NCBI RefSeq assembly: GCF_049846925.1
Contig: NZ_JBNCMT010000013.1
Location: 61,840 to 125,839 of the forward strand
Direction of reading: 5' to 3'
Source: Brevibacillus_H sp049846925
GTDB taxonomy: Bacteria > Bacillota > Bacilli > Brevibacillales > Brevibacillaceae
Length of the DNA: 64,000 nucleotides
Within the stretch, counting starts at the first letter, position 1, and every line of letters begins with the position of its first letter. Below are positions 41,803 through 50,588 of the stretch, piece after piece. The notes under the pieces are model-generated. The model searched no databases. It worked only from the letters and a program-made list of their open reading frames with translations, and was not told the DNA's origin. Both the position numbers and the translations under genes were made by a program.

Positions 41803-42813
41803 ATGATGAACGCAGTACTGTTCGTAGGACACGGCAGCAAGGATTGGGAAGGAAACGAAGAGGTACGGCAATTCATACAGAAAATCGCTCCAGAGATTGA
41901 AGTTCCGATCATTGAGACTTGCTTTTTGGAATTTGAAAATCCAACTGTGCAACAAGGATTGGATACATGTATCAAGCGGGGAGCCACCCACATCGTGGTC
42001 GTTCCGTTGATGCTGTTTGCCGCAGGTCATGCCAAGTTGCACATTCCGGCAGAAATCGATCATTGCAAGGAGAAGCACCCGCATATTTCGATCACCTACG
42101 CCAGACCTGTGGGAATTGATCATCAGATTGTCCGATTGCTTGCTGAGCGATTTGAGGAAGCAGTGGAAGAGTGGCGTGTGGATGGAACCGATTCAACTCT
42201 CGCTGAAGAAACGGCAGTGCTGATCGTTGGCAGAGGCAGCAGTGATGCAGATGCCAACAGTGAAATTTACAAAATGTCTCGTCTGTTCTGGGAACAACGA
42301 AAAGCCAAAATTGTAGAAACTGCCTTTATGGGGGTTACCTCCCCTTCCTTTGACGAAGGAGTGGAACGTTGTTTGAAGTTAGGAGCCAAACATGTAGTCA
42401 TTCTCCCGTACCTGCTCTTCACAGGAGTTTTGATCAAGAGACTTGAGCTCTACACCGTACAATCCCGTGAGCGATTCCCTGACATCACATTCGCTCTGGG
42501 GCACTACTTCGGCGATCACCATTTGTTGCAAAAGACGATCAGAGAGCGGGTAGCCGAAGCGTTTCATGGGGAGATCAAGCTGAACTGCGATACCTGTGTC
42601 TATCGAATCGAGGCGATGGAGCATCATGGACACCACCATCATCATCACGACCATGATCACGATCATCACCACGGGCATGGGCATGATCACCATGGACATG
42701 GACACGGTCACCACCACGACCATGATCACGATCATCATCACGAGCATGGTCATGATCACCGCCGACACGACCACTCTCACAAGCAGGAAGGCGTCAGAGG
42801 TGGTGCTCGATGA
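41803..42813 (+). CDS. cbiX: Sirohydrochlorin cobaltochelatase CbiX, long histidine-rich form
   Basis: 336 residues: two chelatase repeats (FVGHGSKDWEGNEEVRQF at the N-terminus and IVGRGSSDADANSEIYKM near 145) with the catalytic histidines in GHGSK and AAGHAKLHIPAE. A CDTC pair follows at 262-265 and then a tail of about 50 residues that is mostly His, Asp and Gly (about 272-325). The long CbiX of B. megaterium has a similar His-rich region and Fe-S cysteines. The tail probably stores or delivers cobalt. AGGAGGAG precedes the ATG; overlaps cbiJ by four bases. Confidence 0.95.
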   Translation: MMNAVLFVGHGSKDWEGNEEVRQFIQKIAPEIEVPIIETCFLEFENPTVQQGLDTCIKRGATHIVVVPLMLFAAGHAKLHIPAEIDHCKEKHPHISITYARPVGIDHQIVRLLAERFEEAVEEWRVDGTDSTLAEETAVLIVGRGSSDADANSEIYKMSRLFWEQRKAKIVETAFMGVTSPSFDEGVERCLKLGAKHVVILPYLLFTGVLIKRLELYTVQSRERFPDITFALGHYFGDHHLLQKTIRERVAEAFHGEIKLNCDTCVYRIEAMEHHGHHHHHHDHDHDHHHGHGHDHHGHGHGHHHDHDHDHHHEHGHDHRRHDHSHKQEGVRGGAR

Positions 42814-43595
42814 TACTCTTTTTGGCCGGGACGAGCGATGCACGGGAACTGGCGCTTGAAATCAAGGCAGCAGGATATCAATTGGTGACAACAGTTGTTA
42901 CTGATAGTGCAGCCAAAAGTATGGATGAGGTACATCTCCCCGTACGTGTAGGGCGCTTGACTGCTGCTGATCTTTGTCAGTTAATCGAGTGGGAGAATTT
43001 CCAATTGATTGTGGATGCCAGTCATCCCTTTGCCGAAGAAGCCTCCAAAAATGCGATGGAGGCAGCCAAAGCGGCTGGAGTACCTTATATCCGCTATGAA
43101 AGAGAAAGCGCAACGACTGCCAGGCATGAAAAGATTACGGTCGTGGCTGATTACAGAGAAGCGGCTGAGCTGGCTGCAAAGAGACGTGGTGTCATTATGC
43201 TGACAACTGGAAGCAAGACGCTGCATATTTTTGCCGAAAAACTGCTGCCTCTTCCGGACACGACCATGCTTATTCGAATGCTGCCTCGGGTGGATAACAT
43301 GCAGAAATGCGAGGAATTAGGCATCCAGCAAAAGCACATTATCGCTATGCAAGGGCCATTCTCAAAGGAATTAAACAAGGCGCTATACGAGCAGTTTCAA
43401 GTAACTTGCATGATAACCAAAGAGACTGGCAAGGCAGGTTCGTTCGATGAAAAAGTGGAAGCAGCCCTGGAGATGGGGATCGAAACGATTATTATTGCCC
43501 GCCCCTCGATTGAATATGGAACCAAGTGCAGTGATTTTGCTGATGTGCTTCAACAAATAGAGAAGGTAGTTAACACACCAAAACCAAAATTTTAA
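42810..43595 (+). CDS. cbiJ: Cobalt-precorrin-6A reductase CbiJ
   Basis: 261 residues, CbiJ/CobK family: LFLAGTSDARELALEI at the start, then VGRLTAADL, VDASHPFAEEASKNA, YIRYERES and GKAGSFDEKVEAALEMG with ITKETG. It reduces the macrocycle with NAD(P)H. Overlap of four bases with cbiX (ATGA). Confidence 0.93.
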   Translation: MILFLAGTSDARELALEIKAAGYQLVTTVVTDSAAKSMDEVHLPVRVGRLTAADLCQLIEWENFQLIVDASHPFAEEASKNAMEAAKAAGVPYIRYERESATTARHEKITVVADYREAAELAAKRRGVIMLTTGSKTLHIFAEKLLPLPDTTMLIRMLPRVDNMQKCEELGIQQKHIIAMQGPFSKELNKALYEQFQVTCMITKETGKAGSFDEKVEAALEMGIETIIIARPSIEYGTKCSDFADVLQQIEKVVNTPKPKF

Positions 43596-43616
43596 AAACC
43601 TTAGGAGGAATCATTC

Positions 43617-44267
43617 ATGGATTTCCGCACTGAATTTAAACCAGTAACTGTACAACCACAAGAGATTGAGACCAAGAGCTTCGAGATGATTATGGAGGAA
43701 CTGGGAGAGCATAGCTTCACCGATGAGCAATTGCCAGTTGTACAACGAGTGATTCATACATCAGCTGACTTCGAGTTGGGTCACAGCATGCTTTTCCATC
43801 CAGATGCGATTCAGGCTGGCATTAAGGCGATCCGCAGCGGCAAATTGATTGTTGCCGATGTGCAGATGGTGCAAGCAGGGATCAACAAGCCGCGTCTGGA
43901 CAAATACGGCGGAGACGTGAAAGTGTACATCTCTGATGAAGATGTGATGAAGGAAGCAAAAGAATTAGGGATCACCCGTGCCATCGTTTCCATGCGCAAG
44001 GCAGCCAGAGAAGCTGAGGGTGGAATCTTCGCTATCGGGAATGCACCAACTGCCCTTCTCGAGCTCATTCGTCTCGTGAAAGAAGGCGAAGCGAAACCAG
44101 GGTTGATCATCGGGATTCCAGTAGGCTTCGTTTCAGCAGCAGAGTCTAAAGAAGAACTGACCAAACTCGACATTCCTTATATTACGAACATCGGACGCAA
44201 AGGTGGAAGCCCTGTTGCAGTAGCTGCCGTGAATGCGATTTCCATCATGGCGGATCGGTTGGGATAA
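43617..44267 (+). CDS. cbiC: Cobalt-precorrin-8 methylmutase CbiC
   Basis: 216 residues. The conserved catalytic histidine is H47 in QRVIHTSADFE; other blocks are GKLIVADVQMVQAGI, GNAPTALLELIRL, IGIPVGFVSAAESK and ITNIGRKGGSPVAVAA. It moves the methyl group from C11 to C12, giving cobyrinate. AGGAGGAATC before the ATG. Start of a tight run of genes that overlap or nearly touch. Confidence 0.95.
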   Translation: MDFRTEFKPVTVQPQEIETKSFEMIMEELGEHSFTDEQLPVVQRVIHTSADFELGHSMLFHPDAIQAGIKAIRSGKLIVADVQMVQAGINKPRLDKYGGDVKVYISDEDVMKEAKELGITRAIVSMRKAAREAEGGIFAIGNAPTALLELIRLVKEGEAKPGLIIGIPVGFVSAAESKEELTKLDIPYITNIGRKGGSPVAVAAVNAISIMADRLG

Positions 44268-44269
44268 GT

Positions 44270-45367
44270 ATGGAGCCCACCAAAGATAAGCCCATGCGGC
44301 ATGGATTTACCACTGGTGCCTGTGCGACAGCAGCTACGAAAGCAGCATTGACAGCCTTGATCATGCAGGAGAGTCAGACAGAGTCGACGATCTATATTCC
44401 TGCGGGCTTTGATGTCAAGTTTCAGCTTGTTCAATGTGACTATACCGAAAATGAGGCAATCGTTGGGGTTATCAAAGACGGTGGAGATGACCCCGATGCA
44501 ACTCACGGCGCATTGATCCAAAGTACGGTCAGATGGCGGAACGAATCTGGTGTCAAAATCGATGGTGGAATCGGGGTCGGGCGAGTGACGAAGCCCGGCC
44601 TCCCCGTACCTGTTGGGGAAGCAGCAATTAATCCGGTTCCTCGCCAGATGATTGGGAATGCAGTAGAAAGTCTGCTCGCTCAGTACAGTGTGGAGCGAGG
44701 AGTGGAAGTCATTATTTCTGTTCCGGCCGGAGAAGAAATCGCCAAAAAAACGTTGAACGGAAGATTGGGCATCCTCGGTGGCATCTCGATTCTGGGCACA
44801 CGGGGAATTGTCGTTCCCTTTTCCACCAGTGCCTATATGGCAAGTATTGTGCGTGCTATTGATGTTGCCTATGAATCAGGGTGCCGTCATGTGGTCCTTT
44901 CCACGGGGGGACGAAGTGAGAAGTATGCGATGGAACAGTACCCAGACTTACCAGAGGAAGCATTTGTTGAGATGGGAGACTTCGTCGGGTTTTCGCTGAA
45001 ACAGTGTAAACGCAAAGGGATGCACAAGGTTACGTTGGTTGGCATGATGGGCAAGTTCTCGAAGTTCGCACAGGGTCACATGATGGTGCACGCCAAAGGA
45101 AACTCGGTCGATTTCAACTTTCTGGCGGATATCGCCAGGGATGCAGGTGCTACCGAGGAGATGATCGAGTACATCCTCGGTGCCAATACGGCTTCACAAG
45201 TCGGCGATTATATGGAGTCACATCCAGCGTTTTATGAGAAGTTGTGTGAAACCTGCTGCAAGGTAGGTCTTGGTGCGATGAGTGGGGGAATCGAGATAGA
45301 GACATTCCTCATCACGCTAAAGGGAGCATTGTTAGGAAGGGTGACCATAGATGACACAGCCAATTAA
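44270..45367 (+). CDS. cbiD: Cobalt-precorrin-5B C1-methyltransferase CbiD
   Basis: 365 residues. CbiD blocks: RHGFTTGACATAATKAAL, GVIKDGGDDPDATHGA, GGIGVGRVTKPGLPVPVGE, AAINPVPR, GGISILGTRGIVVPFS and VGMMGKFSKFAQGHMMVHAK. It methylates C1 using SAM after loss of the C2 unit by CbiG. Two bases after cbiC and overlapping cbiET by 17. Confidence 0.95.
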   Translation: MEPTKDKPMRHGFTTGACATAATKAALTALIMQESQTESTIYIPAGFDVKFQLVQCDYTENEAIVGVIKDGGDDPDATHGALIQSTVRWRNESGVKIDGGIGVGRVTKPGLPVPVGEAAINPVPRQMIGNAVESLLAQYSVERGVEVIISVPAGEEIAKKTLNGRLGILGGISILGTRGIVVPFSTSAYMASIVRAIDVAYESGCRHVVLSTGGRSEKYAMEQYPDLPEEAFVEMGDFVGFSLKQCKRKGMHKVTLVGMMGKFSKFAQGHMMVHAKGNSVDFNFLADIARDAGATEEMIEYILGANTASQVGDYMESHPAFYEKLCETCCKVGLGAMSGGIEIETFLITLKGALLGRVTIDDTAN

Positions 45368-46571
45368 GATCATCGGAATCGGTGACGAGGGGCAGGACGG
45401 GCTGCTTCCGCTGTATCGAAGCTGGATCATGGAAAGTGATTTGCTCGTAGGTGGGGAGCGGCATTTGTCCTTTTTCCCGGAGTATACGGGTGAGAAGCTG
45501 GTGATGAAAGGGGGCCTTCTTCCCATCATCGAACGACTTCGCCATGAGACAAAATCGACTGTCATACTCGCTTCCGGTGATCCGATGTTTTATGGAATTG
45601 GCGGCTATTTGAAACAAAAGCTTCCCGTCAACATTTATCCGTACCTGAGTTCGATTCAGTTGGCCTTTGCCCGTATGGGTGAGTCGTGGCAGGATGCGTT
45701 TTTTACCAGCGTGCACGGTCGAAGCATGAAGGGGCTTGCACAGCGAATTGACGGCAAGGAAAAAGTTGCTCTGCTCACCGATGCCGAAAATAATCCGGCT
45801 GAAATTGCCAGGTATCTGCTCGCATTTGGCATGACCGAATACCGTGGCTTTGTCGGGGAGAACCTCGGGGGTGCGGAAGAACGGACGGGCTGGTATACGC
45901 TAGAAGAAATGGCGGCGTCAGATTTCTCCGAGTTGAATGTAGTCATTTTGCGAAAAGAGAAACCAGGCCCCACTTGGGTCTTGGGCATTCCAGATGGAGA
46001 ATTCAGTCAACGCAAGCCAGATAAAGGTCTCATCACTAAGAAGGAAGTTCGCGTACTGAGCCTGGCGAATCTGCAATTGCACGCAAAAAGTGTGGTCTGG
46101 GACATCGGTACGTGTACCGGCTCTGTTGCGATTGAAGCGGCACGAATGGCCCGTGAAGGAGCCGTCTATGCTGTGGAGAAAAACATTGACGATTTGGATA
46201 ACTGCCGTGAAAATATGGCGAAATTCCGTGCTGACATAACGGCAATCCACGCCAAAGCACCGGAAGGATTGGATAATTTCCCGGATCCAGATGCCGTGTT
46301 TATCGGCGGCAGCGGTGGCGAGCTGCGTGAAATCATTCGAATTGTTTGCAGTCGATTGAAGCCGAATGGGCGATTCGTTATTAATGCAGCAACCATTGAG
46401 ACGTTGTACGATGCCGTGCAAGCACTGGCAGAAGAGAATTATGAGACAGAGATTACACTTGCACAAATTTCGAGAAGCAAGCCGATTCTCGGGATGAATC
46501 GCTTCGAAGCTTTGAATCCGATTTATATCATCACGGCCCAGCGGAAAAAGGAGGCAATAACGAATGAATAA
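45351..46571 (+). CDS. cbiET: Bifunctional cobalt-precorrin-7 methyltransferase/decarboxylase CbiET
   Basis: 406 residues. The N-terminal half (about 1-205) is CbiE: IIGIGDEGQDGLLPLYRSW, LASGDPMFYGIGGYL and FTSVHGRSM. The C-terminal half is CbiT with the SAM motif VVWDIGTCTGSVAIEAAR near 248-265. It methylates C5 and C15 and decarboxylates the C12 acetate. CbiE and CbiT are separate in Salmonella; here they are fused as in CobL. GGAAGGGTG lies before the ATG within the end of cbiD. Confidence 0.94.
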   Translation: MTQPIKIIGIGDEGQDGLLPLYRSWIMESDLLVGGERHLSFFPEYTGEKLVMKGGLLPIIERLRHETKSTVILASGDPMFYGIGGYLKQKLPVNIYPYLSSIQLAFARMGESWQDAFFTSVHGRSMKGLAQRIDGKEKVALLTDAENNPAEIARYLLAFGMTEYRGFVGENLGGAEERTGWYTLEEMAASDFSELNVVILRKEKPGPTWVLGIPDGEFSQRKPDKGLITKKEVRVLSLANLQLHAKSVVWDIGTCTGSVAIEAARMAREGAVYAVEKNIDDLDNCRENMAKFRADITAIHAKAPEGLDNFPDPDAVFIGGSGGELREIIRIVCSRLKPNGRFVINAATIETLYDAVQALAEENYETEITLAQISRSKPILGMNRFEALNPIYIITAQRKKEAITNE

Positions 46572-47274
46572 ATTTGGCACATTGTATGGACTAGGGGTAG
46601 GGCCTGGTGATCCAGAGCTGATTACCGTCAAGGCATTCCGCATTTTACAGGAATCCCCCGTCATTGCTTATCCCAAAAAGCGAATGGGCAGCAAAAGCTA
46701 TGCACAAAAAATTGTAGAAACCTACGTCCGCACACCTGACAAGGAGTTGTTAGGACTTGTTTTTCCGATGACCAAAGATAAAGCCGTGTTGGAAAAGGAA
46801 TGGACCAATACCGTGGCGCTCGTCTGGGAACAGCTTCGCCAAGGCAAGGATGTTGCGTTCGTAACAGAAGGCGACCCGATGTTCTACAGCACATTCATTC
46901 ACATGATGCGAATGGTAAACGAGCAGCATCCAGAAGTAGAAGTGAAGACGATTCCAGGTGTTTCTTCCTTCCTGGGAGCCGCATCACGACTGGGCTTGCC
47001 GTTGGCTGACGGAGATGAGCAGATCGGGATTATTCCCGCAACCGAGGATAAGGAAGCGATGCGTCAGGCACTGCTCACTCATGATTGTGTCATTTTCCTC
47101 AAGGTTGCCAAGGTGCTCGATGAAATCATCGATCTGTTGCAGGAAATGAATCTGACAGAAAAGGCTTCTGTCGTAAGCAAAGTCACCGCAGAGGAAGAAA
47201 TGATCTGGCGCAATGTAAACGAACTGAAGGGTGCTGATCCCGGATACTTAACGCTGATGGTGGTGAGAAAATAA
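46564..47274 (+). CDS. cbiL: Cobalt-factor II C20-methyltransferase CbiL
   Basis: 236 residues, precorrin methyltransferase fold: LYGLGVGPGDPELITVKA at 6-23, EGDPMFYSTFIHM, IPGVSSFLGAASRLGLPL. Methylates C20. AAAAGGAGG lies before the ATG, inside the end of cbiET (overlap eight bases). Next gene overlaps by one base. Confidence 0.95.
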   Translation: MNKFGTLYGLGVGPGDPELITVKAFRILQESPVIAYPKKRMGSKSYAQKIVETYVRTPDKELLGLVFPMTKDKAVLEKEWTNTVALVWEQLRQGKDVAFVTEGDPMFYSTFIHMMRMVNEQHPEVEVKTIPGVSSFLGAASRLGLPLADGDEQIGIIPATEDKEAMRQALLTHDCVIFLKVAKVLDEIIDLLQEMNLTEKASVVSKVTAEEEMIWRNVNELKGADPGYLTLMVVRK

Positions 47275-48053
47275 TGAAACTGTACATCGTAGGAGCAGGG
47301 CCGGGCGATCCTGATTTGATTACGGTCAAAGGCTGGAAGCTGTTGCAGGAAGCCGATGTAATACTCTACACCGATTCGCTTGTCAACGTTGACCTGGTTG
47401 CACAGGGCAATCCACAAGCAGAGGTATTGCAAAGCTCAGGGATGGCATTGGAAGAAATGGTAGAGCTGATGGTAGAGCGAATTCGTCAAGGGAAAAAGGT
47501 TGTTCGTCTGCACACAGGCGATCCTTCCATGTACGGGGCAATCATGGAGCAGATTGCTTTGTTGAAGCTGGCAGAAGTCGATGTAGAGATCGTACCGGGA
47601 GTAAGCTCCGTCTTCGCGGCTGCTGCGGCTGTGGGTGCAGAATTAACCATCCCGGATCTTACGCAGACGCTGATCCTGACAAGAGCAGAGGGAAGAACCC
47701 CTGTACCAGATCGGGAGAAACTGCGTGAACTTGCCTCCCATCATTGCACAATCGCTCTTTTCTTAAGTGCAACGCTCACGAAAAAAGTGGTTCGTGAACT
47801 TACAGAAGCAGGCTGGAGCGAAGAGACACCTGTCGTAGTGGTTCAACGGGCAAGCTGGCCAGATCAGGTCATCATTCGGACAACACTCCAGAATCTCGAT
47901 GCGGAAATGGCAGCGAACGGTATCCGAGCACATGCCATGATCCTGGCAGGATGGGCACTTGACCCGAATATTCATACCAAAGAGGAATACCGTTCCAAAT
48001 TGTATGACAAGACCTTTACCCATGGGTTCCGCAAAGGCGTGCCAACCAAATGA
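47274..48053 (+). CDS. cbiF: Cobalt-precorrin-4 C11-methyltransferase CbiF
   Basis: 259 residues. Blocks LYIVGAGPGDPDLITVKG at 2-19, LHTGDPSMYGAIMEQ and VPGVSSVFAAAAAVGAELT, and ILTRAEGRTPVPDREKL. Methylates C11. Starts on the last base of cbiL's stop (TAATGA) and overlaps cbiG by four bases. Confidence 0.95.
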   Translation: MKLYIVGAGPGDPDLITVKGWKLLQEADVILYTDSLVNVDLVAQGNPQAEVLQSSGMALEEMVELMVERIRQGKKVVRLHTGDPSMYGAIMEQIALLKLAEVDVEIVPGVSSVFAAAAAVGAELTIPDLTQTLILTRAEGRTPVPDREKLRELASHHCTIALFLSATLTKKVVRELTEAGWSEETPVVVVQRASWPDQVIIRTTLQNLDAEMAANGIRAHAMILAGWALDPNIHTKEEYRSKLYDKTFTHGFRKGVPTK

Positions 48054-49204
48054 TGATCGAACTGCAAGAGGGCATTGTCCCTTCCATCCGACAAAAAGGT
48101 GAATACGCCATCGTCGCCATTACGAAACACGGCGTAGAAATAGCGAGAAGATTACAGACAAGTTTTCCGCATGCTGACGTCTACTACATGAGTAAATTCG
48201 CCCAAGGAGATGAAGAAAAACGAGACATTCAACTATTTACAGGCAGTGTCCGCCTTCTTCTTCCGTCTCTCTGGCATGCATATAAAGGAATCGTAGCGAT
48301 TGTTTCACTGGGGGCGATGGTGCGAATGGTTGCGCCACTGCTCCAGGATAAAAAAACAGACCCCGGCATTGTGGTCATCGACGATAAAGGGGAGCACGTC
48401 ATCAGTGTTCTTTCCGGACATCTGGGGGGAGCCAATGAGTTGACGAAGGAAGTGGCCTCCGCTTTAGGTGCTCGTCCGGTTATTACTACGGCATCAGATG
48501 TACAGCGAACGATCCCGGTTGATTTGTTCGGCAAAGCGTTTGGCTGGCAGTGGGAGTCAGCTGAAAAGCTTACTCCTGTCAGCGCTTCTGTCGTAAATGA
48601 GGAACGGGTAGCAATCGTTCAAGAATCGGGAGAACCCAATTGGTGGATGTATAACACGCCAATCCCCTCTCATTTTCGACTTTACCCGTCGGTCTCTGAA
48701 GCATTACAGGCAAAACCACAACCACAAGCAGCACTCGTCGTTACGCACCGTCATCTGTCACAGGTGGAGGAAGAGGCGATCTTGCGTAACGGGGTACTTT
48801 TCCGACCAAAAGTCATCGTGCTTGGCATGGGGTGCAATCGGGGAACATCAGCCGAAGAGATCGAAGCGGTAATTATCGAGACGCTGGCAGAGCTGCAGTT
48901 TTCCATCCGCAGTGTCAAAGCGATCTGTTCGATTGACCTCAAAAAAGATGAAGAGGGCCTGCTCGCTGTGACTGACAAGTATGGCTGGGAGTTTGTCACC
49001 TATGCTCCTGCTGAGTTGAATCAGGTGACCATCGAGGACCCATCGGCGACAGTGTTCAAGTATACGGGGGCATACGGTGTAAGTGAACCGGCTGCCAAAC
49101 TGTACGCAGGCAATGATCAATTGGTCCTTGGCAAGAAAAAATCAGGGAATGTCACGATATCGGTCGGCATCAAACGTTTTAGGGGTGAAACGGATGACCA
49201 GTAG
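48050..49204 (+). CDS. cbiG: Cobalt-precorrin-5A hydrolase CbiG
   Basis: 384 residues with N-terminal, linker and C-terminal CbiG domains: IAIVSLGAMVRMVAPLLQDK-like block near 80-100, ISVLSGHLGGANELT near 120-135 and VLGMGCNRGTSAEEIEAVI near 260-278. It opens the delta-lactone and releases acetaldehyde. ATGA overlap with cbiF, and 11-base overlap with cbiA. Confidence 0.94.
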   Translation: MMIELQEGIVPSIRQKGEYAIVAITKHGVEIARRLQTSFPHADVYYMSKFAQGDEEKRDIQLFTGSVRLLLPSLWHAYKGIVAIVSLGAMVRMVAPLLQDKKTDPGIVVIDDKGEHVISVLSGHLGGANELTKEVASALGARPVITTASDVQRTIPVDLFGKAFGWQWESAEKLTPVSASVVNEERVAIVQESGEPNWWMYNTPIPSHFRLYPSVSEALQAKPQPQAALVVTHRHLSQVEEEAILRNGVLFRPKVIVLGMGCNRGTSAEEIEAVIIETLAELQFSIRSVKAICSIDLKKDEEGLLAVTDKYGWEFVTYAPAELNQVTIEDPSATVFKYTGAYGVSEPAAKLYAGNDQLVLGKKKSGNVTISVGIKRFRGETDDQ

Positions 49205-50588
49205 AAGGCTTATCGTTGCTGGAGCGGGAAGCGGAGTCGGGAAAACAACTGTTACCATCGGACTCATGGCTGCGTTGCAACAAAGAGGACTTGTCGTACA
49301 GGGCTTCAAATGTGGGCCAGATTATATCGACCCTACCTACCACTCAGCTGTAACAGGGCGAGTCTCCCGCAATATCGATAGTTGGATGCTTTCGCATGAA
49401 ATAGTAAAGGAAATATTCGTCAAAGGCAGTACGGGAGCAGACATCTCCATCATCGAAGGAGTGATGGGGCTGTATGATGGAAAAGAGGCGACAAGTGATC
49501 GGGGAAGTACAGCAGAGATTAGCATCCTGACTAATTCGCCTGTTCTGTTGGTTGTGAACTGTCAAAGTATGGCTCGCAGTGCTGCGGCAGTGGTGAAGGG
49601 TTTTCAGGTATTTAATCCAAATGTACGCATAGCGGCTGTCATCGCCAACAAAGTTGGAAGCGAAGGACACTTCAAAATCGTCAAGGCAGCCATCGAGCAG
49701 GAGTGCGGAATTCCTGTCCTGGGGTATTTGCAACGAGAGGACCAGGTCGAGATTCCAGAGCGGCACTTGGGACTGGTGCCATCGGTAGAGCGAGGCGAGC
49801 TTGCCCCACTTTTTCAGCGATTGGGTGAGCTGATCAGCCAAACCATTGATCTCAATCAGTTGCTCGAAATTGCCGAGTCAGAACCATTACTTGCAGAAAC
49901 CAGGTTGTTTACGGAACCTCCAGCTACGCCAAAGGTACGGATTGCTGTCGCCAAAGATGCTGCTTTTCACTTTTACTATCCTGAGAATTTTGAACTGTTG
50001 CAAACGCACGGGGCAGAACTCGTCTTTTTCTCCCCATTGGCAGGAGAAACAGTGCCTGATCAGGTAGACGGACTCTATATTGGTGGTGGCTTCCCAGAGG
50101 AGTTTGCTGAGGAGTTGTCCGAGAATAAGGTTGTTCTGGAGTCCTTCCGTCAAGCGATCCAATCGGGTATGCCTACGTTGGCTGAATGTGGCGGCTATAT
50201 GTATCTGACAGAAGCCATTGAGAGAACAGACGGACGTTCCTATCCGATGGTCGGGCTTATTCCTGGAAAAGTGAAAATGCAGAAGCGACTTGCCGCACTG
50301 GGATATCGTGAAGTGAAGGGCTATTCCCATCACTGGCTGCTAGGCGAAGAGATGATAGCCAAGGGGCATGAATTTCATTACTCCACGTTTACCCCAGATG
50401 GTGAGATACCGTACGCCTATCAGACGAAAGGGCTTAGGGGTGACAAACCTGAGGGCTATCACAGAGAGAATTTGATCGCCGGCTACACCCATCTGCACTT
50501 TGCCTCATGTCCTGAGCTTGTGAAGCGGTGGATCGAGTACTGCCAGAAAAGCGTAACAGTGGTAGACGAAGGGAGCCCAACCCGATGA
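49194..50588 (+). CDS. cbiA: Cobyrinate a,c-diamide synthase CbiA
   Basis: 464 residues from ATG 49194 (AGGGGTGAAACGG upstream). The frame continues upstream inside cbiG, but this start gives the family N-terminus RRLIVAGAGSGVGKTTVTIG. P-loop at about 8-17 and glutamine amidotransferase cysteine C332 in LAECGGYMYL. It amidates the a and c side chains of cobyrinate with glutamine and ATP. Overlaps cbiP by four bases. Confidence 0.95.
   Translation: MTSRRLIVAGAGSGVGKTTVTIGLMAALQQRGLVVQGFKCGPDYIDPTYHSAVTGRVSRNIDSWMLSHEIVKEIFVKGSTGADISIIEGVMGLYDGKEATSDRGSTAEISILTNSPVLLVVNCQSMARSAAAVVKGFQVFNPNVRIAAVIANKVGSEGHFKIVKAAIEQECGIPVLGYLQREDQVEIPERHLGLVPSVERGELAPLFQRLGELISQTIDLNQLLEIAESEPLLAETRLFTEPPATPKVRIAVAKDAAFHFYYPENFELLQTHGAELVFFSPLAGETVPDQVDGLYIGGGFPEEFAEELSENKVVLESFRQAIQSGMPTLAECGGYMYLTEAIERTDGRSYPMVGLIPGKVKMQKRLAALGYREVKGYSHHWLLGEEMIAKGHEFHYSTFTPDGEIPYAYQTKGLRGDKPEGYHRENLIAGYTHLHFASCPELVKRWIEYCQKSVTVVDEGSPTR

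Noticed and set aside
42379..42843. 154-codon minus-strand frame rich in Met/Val
   Set aside because: It is the antisense of the histidine-rich CbiX tail, where CAT/GAT repeats read as Met and Val.
45918..46664. 248-codon minus-strand frame inside cbiET/cbiL
   Set aside because: It is antisense to conserved methyltransferase domains and has no support of its own.
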